Assembly: GCA_017860335.1 (NCBI GenBank)
Contig: JAFNAU010000045.1
Span: forward strand, 1-9,954
DNA from: Bacteroidota bacterium
Lineage (GTDB): Bacteria; Bacteroidota; Bacteroidia; Bacteroidales; Paludibacteraceae
Direction: 5' to 3'
DNA length: 9,954 nt
In this document: positions 1-6,173 of the stretch, piece by piece
How positions within the stretch are numbered: position 1 is the stretch's first letter
Layout: every line of letters begins with the position of its first letter
The notes under the pieces: generated by a model
Seen by the model: the letters and a program-made list of their open reading frames with translations, nothing else
Database searches by the model: none
What the model was told of the DNA's origin: nothing
Program-made: the position numbers and the translations under genes

Positions 1-18
1 AGAGAATTCGTTTCGCTC

Positions 19-468
19 TTAACGGAGTGCAGGATAAAATACACGGTAAAACCAGGGATAAATCAGACAGGCAATACAATAGCCAAAAAATCCTTCGAGC
101 GAAGCACACAAACCAAAAACTGCTGTCAGTATGTATGCGGCTACATCCAGTCCTGCTATCAAAGTGACCAAAATGGCCAGACTGAAGAAAGCACCTATCC
201 GTGCTGCAAAAAGTTTGGGACCGGCGTTGACTATTTTAGGCTTTATATTAAGAAACCTGACAAGTTTAGCAGATAGAATAGCAAATGGGCTGTATACCGA
301 TAATTCAAAGGCACGCAGCAAAAAGTCAATGAGCAGAGATATAATGAGAATTTCATTTGAAGTGAACAAATAAACCAGCAAAAACAAAACAGTAAACAGG
401 GCATTTGTACGTGCGATATTTTCATTAATTCTCTTATCCGATACGGGACAAACAGCTGTTGATTTCAT
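19..468 (-). CDS. DUF4395 family small membrane protein
   Basis: Predicted 149-residue integral membrane protein of the DUF4395 family; its function is unknown. Visible family marks are an N-terminal CPVSDKRINE segment (Cys7), a central GPKLFAARIGAFF segment at about residues 83-95, and a C-terminal EGFFGYCIAC segment with a C-x-x-C pair (Cys131, Cys134). About four hydrophobic stretches (residues 23-36, 39-51, 94-108 and 110-123, with a further one near 129-139) suggest a multi-pass inner-membrane protein. The frame stays open to 510, but I place the start at ATG 468. A strong Bacteroidota promoter (-33 TTG, -7 TATCTTTG at 494-501) lies inside the longer version and would give a leader of about 19 bases, and the conserved CPVS motif sits just after this start. 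It follows the radical SAM gene on the same strand but has its own promoter. The cysteines hint at redox or metal chemistry, which is inference only. Confidence 0.8.
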   Translation of the reverse strand: MKSTAVCPVSDKRINENIARTNALFTVLFLLVYLFTSNEILIISLLIDFLLRAFELSVYSPFAILSAKLVRFLNIKPKIVNAGPKLFAARIGAFFSLAILVTLIAGLDVAAYILTAVFGLCASLEGFFGYCIACLIYPWFYRVFYPALR

Positions 469-493
469 ATTTTTATTTATTAAAATTACGAAA

Positions 494-524
494 CAAAGAT
501 ACTGCTGCAACTCTTCGTCATCAA
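494..524 (-). promoter_or_regulatory. Bacteroidota-type promoter for the DUF4395 gene
   Basis: On the minus strand a TTG (plus positions 522-524) is followed after exactly 20 bases by TATCTTTG (plus 494-501). This matches the Bacteroidota TTG-N19-21-TAnnTTTG consensus perfectly at the -7 box. The expected transcription start near 487 lies about 19 bases before ATG 468, which decides the start codon. Confidence 0.7.
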
Positions 525-575
525 TCCCCTGATGGAGGTATTTTTTTATAACATCATTATGGGATAATCCATCGG

Positions 576-1412
576 TTAATCGACCCGGAAACCGCAGGTC
601 TGACAGTAGGGTTCAACCGCCTTGTGCTGCTCAAAACCATTTTTGATATGTTGAGCACGCTCCGATTTCAGAATATCCGATAGCTGATCCGTAAAAATAT
701 TTCCAAGCAGAATACTGGCATCCGCATCGATGCAACAAGGCACCACACTTCCGTCAGATAGAATAGCAATCTGATCTCGCATGCCGTAGCAATTCTTCTC
801 TGTGGCTTTTTCATTTTTAACCCATTCGAAACGGGGTGCCAGTTGCAGCCAGATATTGGGAGCCAAAGCTACGTTTCGTCCGGTGTGACCGGAAATATTC
901 TCCTGAATTTGAAACCTATCCTTTATCAAACTGAAACACATTTCATTAAAATCCTTACTTGTCGGGTTCGTTTGATTCCAGAGACGAAAACTGATATAGG
1001 AGGACAGGGATAGCTCGCATGCAATATTGAGGGTGTTTTCAATAAATTCCTTCCAGTTGTCAGATGCGATATTTTCTTCGGCATCGTGCAAAGATATGTT
1101 TATCTGTCTGACAGGATGTTGTGTGAGCAGTGCCTGTTGTTTCTGCAGCAAGCTTCCGTTGGTGGTCAGGTTAACCTGCAGTCCGGATTCGTCAGCCAGT
1201 TGCAACATTTGTCCGAGGTGCGGATGCAGAAGCGGTTCGCCAAGCACATGGAGATAAATAAAGTCTGTAAATGGACGAATTCTATTCAATATCAATCCAA
1301 GCTCCTCATACGACATAAACTTTCCGGGACGCCGGGTATCAAAACAAAAACTGCAATGATAATTACACCGGTTGGTTATCTCAATGTATATTTTCTTAAA
1401 TCTTTTAGGCAT
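576..1412 (-). CDS. Radical SAM protein with SPASM-like C-terminus
   Basis: A 278-residue radical SAM enzyme of unknown substrate. The [4Fe-4S]/AdoMet motif C-x3-C-x2-C is at Cys16, Cys20 and Cys23 (RCNYHCSFC), directly after the first strand. A GGEP-like loop reads LGEP at 58-61, and TTNG at 83-86 and ISLHD at 106-110 fit later barrel strands. The C-terminal part has Cys208, Cys226-Cys227 and the pair Cys270/Cys273, with the SPASM-like layout C..GxVxPC..YCxxC, so an auxiliary Fe-S cluster is likely. The frame is open to 1673, but that extension would run antisense into waaA and past its promoter. ATG 1412 puts the cluster motif at the usual N-terminal position and lies about 17 bases after a predicted transcription start. 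Family members modify peptides, mature enzymes or act on small molecules. No precursor peptide or partner enzyme is visible nearby, so the substrate stays open. Confidence 0.85.
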   Translation of the reverse strand: MPKRFKKIYIEITNRCNYHCSFCFDTRRPGKFMSYEELGLILNRIRPFTDFIYLHVLGEPLLHPHLGQMLQLADESGLQVNLTTNGSLLQKQQALLTQHPVRQINISLHDAEENIASDNWKEFIENTLNIACELSLSSYISFRLWNQTNPTSKDFNEMCFSLIKDRFQIQENISGHTGRNVALAPNIWLQLAPRFEWVKNEKATEKNCYGMRDQIAILSDGSVVPCCIDADASILLGNIFTDQLSDILKSERAQHIKNGFEQHKAVEPYCQTCGFRVD

Positions 1413-1435
1413 GATGACGGTTGGTTTCACACCGG

Positions 1436-1467
1436 CAAAGTAAGGCAAATCGCCAAAACTGACCAAA
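1436..1467 (-). promoter_or_regulatory. Promoter for the radical SAM gene
   Basis: On the minus strand TTTG (plus 1464-1467) is followed after 20 bases by TTACTTTG (plus 1436-1443). This is the Bacteroidota -7 consensus TAnnTTTG with one mismatch at its second position. The expected start near 1430 gives a short leader to ATG 1412. It faces the waaA promoter, and the two -33 regions overlap. Confidence 0.55.
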
Positions 1468-1483
1468 TTAATTCTTAAATTCG

Positions 1484-1491
1484 TATCTTTG
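1484..1491 (+). promoter_or_regulatory. -7 promoter element of waaA
   Basis: TATCTTTG followed by C is a perfect Bacteroidota TAnnTTTG -7 box, 23 bases before the waaA ATG at 1515. It predicts a leader of about 18 bases. No clear TTG lies 19-21 bases upstream; the closest is CTG at 1459-1461, at 22 bases, so the -33 element is weak. Confidence 0.6.
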
Positions 1492-1514
1492 CATAAAAAA
1501 TCAGTAACTAGCGT

Positions 1515-2747
1515 ATGTGGTGGATGGATCTGGGCATTAAAGCCGGTCTCGGCGCGGCAAAAATTGCTTCGCTCTGGAATAAAAAAATAAAACAGGCACT
1601 GGATGGCCGGCGAAACCTGCCGAAAAAAATTGCTGCGGTGATACATCCCGGCGACAAAGTAATATGGTTTCATGCCGCTTCGTTTGGAGAGTTTGAAGAA
1701 GGACGCCCTCTACTCGAAGAAATACGTCAGCGCTATCCGCGATACAAAATCCTGGTTACATTTTTCTCTCCATCAGGATACAACTCGCATAAAAATTACC
1801 CACATGCCGATCTGGTATGTTATCTTCCCGTAGATATCACCCGCGATGTTCGCAGTTTTCTGGATGTAGTTCATCCCGAAATTGCCATTTTTATCAAGTA
1901 TGAATTCTGGCCGAACCTGCTGTCCGAACTGAAAAACCGCAATATACGCACCTTTGTAGTTTCTGCCCGCTTTATCCCCAATTCACGGTTCTTCAAATGG
2001 TATGGAGGCGTTTTCCGCAAGGCCCTGAGCGCTTTCGAAACCATTTTTGTTCAGGATAAGCGTTCCATCGAACTGCTGAAAACAATCGGATACACCAATG
2101 TCGTCTTGGCCGGTGATCCGCGCTTTGACCGAGTGCTGAGCATCTCCCGAGAAGAGTGGAAAGACGAAACCGTTGAAAAATTCAAAAACAAAGAGAAACT
2201 TTTCATCGCCGGAAGTACGGTAGGCGCAGGTGATGAAGATTTGTTGCAACAACTCATCAACAGACATCCGAAAACACGGTTTCTGCTCGTACCTCACGAA
2301 ATGGACAGGGAACCGATGAACAAAATTGTAGCCAATACTTACCGGAAAACACTGATTTACTCCGAATGTACGCCCGAAACCGATTTTTCCGACACACAGG
2401 TTCTGATTGTGGATAAAATAGGTATGCTGGCAAGACTTTACCGCTACGGCAACTGGGCATTTATCGGTGGTGGGTTTGTGGCCGGCATTCACAGTGTGAT
2501 TGAAGCCACTATTTACGGAATGCCTGCAGTCTTTGGTCCTAACTATCAGAAAAATCGTCCCGGAATTGAGATGGTGGAAATGGGTGTTTGCGCGTCGGTC
2601 AGTAATATTGAAGAACTCAACGCGTGGTTTTCTCCACTCGAATTTGACGACGAAAAAATACAGAATATCAGCCGAAAAGCCCGGGATTATTCGCTTGCTA
2701 ACTGCGGTGCGACCGAACTGATTCTGAGAAAGGTTTTCGGCAATTAA
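1515..2747 (+). CDS. waaA: 3-deoxy-D-manno-octulosonic acid (Kdo) transferase
   Basis: A 410-residue GT30 family enzyme that transfers Kdo from CMP-Kdo to the lipid A precursor at the cytoplasmic face of the inner membrane, the first core step of LPS synthesis. Family marks in order are SFGEFEEGRPL at 56-66, where Glu59 aligns with the catalytic Glu of the S-x-G-E motif; TFFSPSGY at 82-89; KYEFWPNL at 128-135; FVQDKRS at 178-184; AGSTVGAGDEDLL at 232-244; PHEMDR at 260-265; and FIGGGFVAGIHSVIEA at 316-331 in the C-terminal CMP-binding half. Length is normal for the family. The N-terminus is a short, weakly hydrophobic segment (MDLGIKAGLGAAKIASLW) that would act as the membrane anchor. ATG 1515 and the in-frame ATG at 1524 are both possible starts; the longer one fits the promoter. 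It is a single-gene unit, divergent from the radical SAM gene and convergent with the CMP-nonulosonate operon. Confidence 0.95.
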   Translation: MWWMDLGIKAGLGAAKIASLWNKKIKQALDGRRNLPKKIAAVIHPGDKVIWFHAASFGEFEEGRPLLEEIRQRYPRYKILVTFFSPSGYNSHKNYPHADLVCYLPVDITRDVRSFLDVVHPEIAIFIKYEFWPNLLSELKNRNIRTFVVSARFIPNSRFFKWYGGVFRKALSAFETIFVQDKRSIELLKTIGYTNVVLAGDPRFDRVLSISREEWKDETVEKFKNKEKLFIAGSTVGAGDEDLLQQLINRHPKTRFLLVPHEMDREPMNKIVANTYRKTLIYSECTPETDFSDTQVLIVDKIGMLARLYRYGNWAFIGGGFVAGIHSVIEATIYGMPAVFGPNYQKNRPGIEMVEMGVCASVSNIEELNAWFSPLEFDDEKIQNISRKARDYSLANCGATELILRKVFGN

Positions 2748-3910
2748 TCAGCCAGAATTATTTCGGCAAATTCTCTGACAACCCCCTCGCCTCCTTTTCG
2801 GGATAAAATTCTGATGTTCGGGATTGATTTTATCTTCTCAACAGCATCAGCCGGACATGCAGCAAGTCCCACATTACACAGTAGTTCATAGCAGTTAATA
2901 TCATCACCGATATACGCGGTTTCAGCTAAGGTAATTCCTTCTTTCCGGCAGATTTCTAATGCTGTTTGTAATTTTCCGCCGGTATTTTTCCCCTGGTATA
3001 AATAATCCATTTTCAGCTTGGCAGCCCGGCGTTCTACGAGTTGTGTTATTTCGGAAGTAATAATACCCGTTTTAATTCCGGCTTCGCGAAGCAGCTGCAT
3101 GCCCATACCATCGCGTGTGTTGAATTTCTTCAGTTCATCACCGGCCTCGGAATAATACATGCCGCCGTCGGTCAGCACACCATCCACGTCAGTCAGAAAG
3201 AGTTTAATAATCGTTTTTGAGGACTTATTACTCAGTATATGTTTACGCATCAGATTTTCCAGCATGGTCCAGTCGTCGGGTTCGTCAATTTCGATAGCTG
3301 TATATTCGGGCATCCTGTAAATACCAATCCTGCCGCTTAAGCGGTTTTGTGACTCAATGATATTCTTTACGGTATTGATATAAAATGCACCGTTTTCCAT
3401 CAACTCACCGTCGAAATTCTGCCGCCGGGGACGATTTCGGTAATCATAGTTGCGGGATGTTCCGTCTTCGTTCCAGAAAAAACGTTTGTTTACGACGCAG
3501 GTAAGCAGTGAGTCATAATTTCCCTGCGAATAAAGTTCGAGGGCTTCCCGGAAATGAATGGCCTGAGTTAGTGGAGATGTGGCCTGAACAAGCATAAAGA
3601 CTGTCTCAGAGGGCAAACCAACTGCCTGTATGTATTCGAGCATGACGCTTTCGGTACTCGCGGTATCCGAAGCATTCTCCGCCGAACGGCGATATACCTC
3701 CACTTTGTCAAATCCAAATCCGTTGACCGTATTTTCGATTACGTCGGAATCCGTGGCAACAACGATTTTATCAACCGAAGGCACAGCCTGAAGTGCTGAT
3801 ACATTCCAGTAAACCAGCGGTTTTCCACAAAATTCCCGGATATTCTTCAGGGGAATTGATTTACTGCCCCCCCTCACCGGAATAAAAGCAATCACTTGTC
3901 GTCGTTCCAT
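2744..3910 (-). CDS. neuA: CMP-nonulosonate cytidylyltransferase fused to KdsC-type HAD phosphatase
   Basis: A 388-residue two-domain protein. Residues 1 to about 225 are a NeuA-type cytidylyltransferase (nonulosonate + CTP to CMP-sugar + PPi). It has the nucleotide loop IPVRGGSKSIPLKNI (10-24), VATDSD (51-56), VQATSPL (108-114) and the C-terminal EIDEPDDW (207-214) with Asp209 and Asp212 as likely metal or substrate ligands. Residues from about 235 are a C0-type HAD phosphatase of the KdsC/KDN-9-phosphatase group: DVDG nucleophile motif (Asp241, Asp243), ITSE (284-287), a Lys in GKNTGGK and YIGDDINC (333-340). In motif IV Cys340 stands where KdsC proteins have Asp. The domain order resembles animal CMAS. 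The ATG lies inside the 3' end of the NeuB gene (19-base overlap), so translation is probably coupled. The stop shares two bases with the waaA stop. The 9-phosphate substrate is inference; Neu5Ac and KDN are both possible. Confidence 0.88.
   Translation of the reverse strand: MERRQVIAFIPVRGGSKSIPLKNIREFCGKPLVYWNVSALQAVPSVDKIVVATDSDVIENTVNGFGFDKVEVYRRSAENASDTASTESVMLEYIQAVGLPSETVFMLVQATSPLTQAIHFREALELYSQGNYDSLLTCVVNKRFFWNEDGTSRNYDYRNRPRRQNFDGELMENGAFYINTVKNIIESQNRLSGRIGIYRMPEYTAIEIDEPDDWTMLENLMRKHILSNKSSKTIIKLFLTDVDGVLTDGGMYYSEAGDELKKFNTRDGMGMQLLREAGIKTGIITSEITQLVERRAAKLKMDYLYQGKNTGGKLQTALEICRKEGITLAETAYIGDDINCYELLCNVGLAACPADAVEKIKSIPNIRILSRKGGEGVVREFAEIILAD
3867..3873. repeat. Seven-base C/G homopolymer in the NeuA nucleotide loop
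   Basis: A run of seven C on the plus strand (seven G in the mRNA) encodes part of Arg-Gly-Gly of the RGGSK motif of the cytidylyltransferase, about 13 codons after its start. A one-base slip would truncate the protein. The frame is intact here. Confidence 0.9.
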
Positions 3911-4776
3911 CGGATCTGATTTCTCTTAAGTTTAGCCAGTTGTGGTTTTTCTATATCCAGAATATCTTCTTCTTTATATTTCAGTGCTTTATACACGGCT
4001 CTGCAATCGCGGCACAATTTACGCAAACCGTCAGGTTCGAGTGATGCAGCATGATCAGTGCCTTTCCAGGTGCGGTCGAGCGTATAATGACGCTCAACCC
4101 ATTCGGCACCTAAAGCGACAGCTGCCGCATCGATCGCGATGCCCAGGTGATGACCCGAAAAGCCAATGGCTTTTACTCTGCTTCCAAAAGTGGATCTCAA
4201 CCTTGTAAGTTCCAGCAGACAAATATCTTCGAAAGGAACCGGATAACCCGAAGTACAGCTATAAATTACCAGATCGTTGCTACGGCCTTTACTTTCAAAA
4301 AAAGAAACAATTTTTTCTTCTTCGTCTCGGTTTGTCATACCGAATGAAAGATGTATTTCACCTTCGAAATAATCACAAATGTAAGCAAGCAGTTCCTGAT
4401 TGAGGTTGCAGGCTGACGGCACTTTTATTAATGAAGGCTTCAGAGAGGTGATTTCTTTTGCTGAAGTTACGTCCCATACCGAGCAGGAGTATTCCAGTCC
4501 GTATTCGTCGCACCAGCTTTTCAGCTGACGGTGCTGCTCCAGCGTGAACTCCAGGAATTCGCGGTGTTCGCCGTAAGTTGCGCCGTATGAATTATACGGA
4601 TTGGGGTGAGGAGCATTGAATTCCTCTTCGGTGAGAAGTTCGCGGTTGCTTCGTTTCTGAAATTTCACCACATCCGCGTTACAAAATGTTGCTGCAGTTT
4701 TTATCATTTCATGGGCAATTTCCATTTCCCCCTTATGATTACATCCGATTTCAGCGATTATCTTTGGTTTCTGCAT
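3892..4776 (-). CDS. neuB: NeuB-type nonulosonate (sialic acid or KDN) synthase, short form
   Basis: A 294-residue TIM-barrel synthase that condenses PEP with an N-acetylmannosamine or mannose-type sugar (or its 6-phosphate) to a nine-carbon 2-keto acid. Motifs are IIAEIGCNHKGE (6-17), VVKFQKR (36-42), IKVPSA (117-122) and GFSGHHLGIAIDAAAVALGAEWVERHYTLDR (205-235). His209 and His230 have the same 21-residue spacing as the metal-binding His215/His236 of meningococcal NeuB. Classical NeuB is about 340-350 residues with a C-terminal SAF (antifreeze-like) domain; here the barrel ends near 265 and only about 30 charged residues follow, so SAF is absent. Asp of the usual S-D-H is Gly208. It lies 68 bases after the GH16-like gene and overlaps the start of the NeuA-HAD gene by 19 bases. 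Missing SAF, whose Arg contacts the N-acetyl group in classical enzymes, makes a different acceptor plausible (inference). Confidence 0.87.
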   Translation of the reverse strand: MQKPKIIAEIGCNHKGEMEIAHEMIKTAATFCNADVVKFQKRSNRELLTEEEFNAPHPNPYNSYGATYGEHREFLEFTLEQHRQLKSWCDEYGLEYSCSVWDVTSAKEITSLKPSLIKVPSACNLNQELLAYICDYFEGEIHLSFGMTNRDEEEKIVSFFESKGRSNDLVIYSCTSGYPVPFEDICLLELTRLRSTFGSRVKAIGFSGHHLGIAIDAAAVALGAEWVERHYTLDRTWKGTDHAASLEPDGLRKLCRDCRAVYKALKYKEEDILDIEKPQLAKLKRNQIRWNDDK

Positions 4777-4801
4777 GAATCTTTTTCGTTATCATTCCCG
4801 C

Positions 4802-4825
4802 TATCCTGATGTTTATTTCAGGATA
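4802..4825. other. 8-bp inverted repeat in the gap before neuB
   Basis: The arms TATCCTGA (4802-4809) and TCAGGATA (4818-4825) are perfect reverse complements with an 8-base loop. It sits in the 68-base gap between the GH16-like stop and the neuB start. No T-run follows on the minus strand, so full termination is unlikely. It could be an RNA processing site, an attenuator or a protein site. No TAnnTTTG box is seen in this gap, which suggests neuB is read from upstream. Confidence 0.4.
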
Positions 4826-4844
4826 AGAGGAATTAAATTTCTTA

Positions 4845-6167
4845 TTAATTAAACGCCAGCACCTTTACCCAGTCAACTTCGAGCGAGCCTGTCGAAGGTT
4901 TTCCTTTTTTAGGCAGAAACGAATTGAATCCCAGATAAAGATGGTTGTCTTTAGGTACATTGGAGGTGGTACGATGTACTTCCATATCGTTGATGTACCA
5001 GATCAGTTCTTTAGGTGTCCACACGAGGGTATAGATGTAGAAAGAACTGTGTTTCAGACCTGTTACCCTCACTTCATCCATCACATTTTTATGAGCATTA
5101 CCCATAGTAATTGCCTTTCCGTCGTAATGGAAAACATTGATATGAGGAAGCGGAGAACTGTTACTAAGCCAGAAAGCATGATGAACACGACCGGTGCAGC
5201 GTATCTTTGCTTTGAATACGCCGTATTGCTGACGGAATTCATCGGCAGTCTGTACCACGTCAGCTGTATAGTCAAATTCCTTTTCGATAAATCCTTTGGT
5301 GGGATGCCAGGCACGCGAGATGCATTTTTCACGCCGTGTTTCGAGGCAAAACACCCCATTATTAACACTGACATTCTTGCCGCCACTATTTGCCTGCAGC
5401 TCGTTATCGAACGAATAGTTACCAATCAGTTCCTGATTGGCAGAATGAAAACCGTATGCCCAGCGCGATTTATCGAGTGTATTCCATTCAAATTGTTCGA
5501 TAAAGACCGGTTTCAGTTTTCTGTATTTATCGAAACGTACGGGATTTTCTTTTTCATAGAAAATAATATCGGGATTTTTTGCCAGTTCATAATAACGCTG
5601 TTCTATTTTATACTCCGGCACCGTTTTCCAACGATGCTGATCAGCCCAGAACTGATTCGTTTTCACGAAATCTGAGGCTGAGATCTTCTTTTTCAGTTCT
5701 TCGTAATCTTTGATGATGAATGAGTCGTGAAAACGGATATAATTCCTGTATTCTTTTGAATTCTCAAAGTCCTTCAGTCTCCGGAGTTTTTCGGAATCCT
5801 GCACTTTCTTTTTATCTCCGAGGTTTTCGTATTCCGGTGTCGATTTAAATGTAAGGAAATTTTTTAGTTGCTCCGATTGCAGTATTTCATAATACTGACG
5901 TATACCACTGTTATCGTGTAACTTTCGATATTTACGGCTGATACGATATTCCTCCGTATCCTTATATTTTCTGTTCTGGAGTGTTTTCTTTTTCTCTTTG
6001 AATTCGGAAGATTTCACTACATGATAGAGTTTTTTGTACTCTTCGAGTTCGAGCGACTGAGCAATTTCGTCGTATCGTTTCATGTCGTTGACAGCCGCTT
6101 CTTCGATTTTTTCAAATTTCGATGTGGAAAGCATTCCACCGAACATTTTTTTCCAGAATAGATTCAT
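4845..6167 (-). CDS. GH16/concanavalin-A-like domain protein with degenerate catalytic motif and N-terminal EY repeats
   Basis: A 440-residue protein with no signal peptide, so probably cytoplasmic. Residues about 30-210 are very rich in Lys, Glu, Tyr and Arg and contain recurring EY-containing segments (EEY 42-44, EEY 72-74, PEY 111-113, KEY 138-140, PEY 184-186), each within a pattern like EY..e.+Y..L...p.I..Y.el. They read as three imperfect units of about 50-60 residues, likely helical. Residues about 222-440 look like a GH16 beta-sandwich: FEWNTLDKSRW (226-236), NYSFDNELQA (250-259), YGVFKAKIRC (315-324), HHAFWLSN (329-336), YTLVWTPKELIWYINDMEV (379-397) and the closing LEVDWVKV (429-436). 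The GH16 signature ExDxxE should fall at 342-347, but the residues are H-I-N-V-F-H, so both catalytic Glu and the central Asp are gone. It is probably a carbohydrate-binding or structural protein rather than a hydrolase. It lies 6 bases after the LOG gene and before neuB. Role unknown. Confidence 0.82.
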   Translation of the reverse strand: MNLFWKKMFGGMLSTSKFEKIEEAAVNDMKRYDEIAQSLELEEYKKLYHVVKSSEFKEKKKTLQNRKYKDTEEYRISRKYRKLHDNSGIRQYYEILQSEQLKNFLTFKSTPEYENLGDKKKVQDSEKLRRLKDFENSKEYRNYIRFHDSFIIKDYEELKKKISASDFVKTNQFWADQHRWKTVPEYKIEQRYYELAKNPDIIFYEKENPVRFDKYRKLKPVFIEQFEWNTLDKSRWAYGFHSANQELIGNYSFDNELQANSGGKNVSVNNGVFCLETRREKCISRAWHPTKGFIEKEFDYTADVVQTADEFRQQYGVFKAKIRCTGRVHHAFWLSNSSPLPHINVFHYDGKAITMGNAHKNVMDEVRVTGLKHSSFYIYTLVWTPKELIWYINDMEVHRTTSNVPKDNHLYLGFNSFLPKKGKPSTGSLEVDWVKVLAFN

Positions 6168-6173
6168 AATATT

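Noticed and set aside
469..510. N-terminal extension of the DUF4395 protein to 510
   Set aside because: The -7 box TATCTTTG at 494-501 would lie within the coding region; the conserved CPVS motif follows directly after ATG 468.
1413..1673. N-terminal extension of the radical SAM protein by 87 residues
   Set aside because: It would cross the waaA start and both promoters in antisense. The added sequence has no family resemblance, and ATG 1412 has a fitting promoter.
2744..3910. Interpretation as a KdsB-KdsC fusion supplying CMP-Kdo to waaA
   Set aside because: The nucleotide loop RGGSKSIPLKNI and the C-terminal EIDEPDDW are NeuA-type rather than KdsB-type, and the partner gene is NeuB-like rather than KdsA-like.
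4941..5675. Plus-strand open frame of 244 codons opposite the GH16-like gene
   Set aside because: It is a shadow of the minus-strand gene, which has a recognisable fold, operon spacing and a full-length frame. The plus-strand translation shows no domain.
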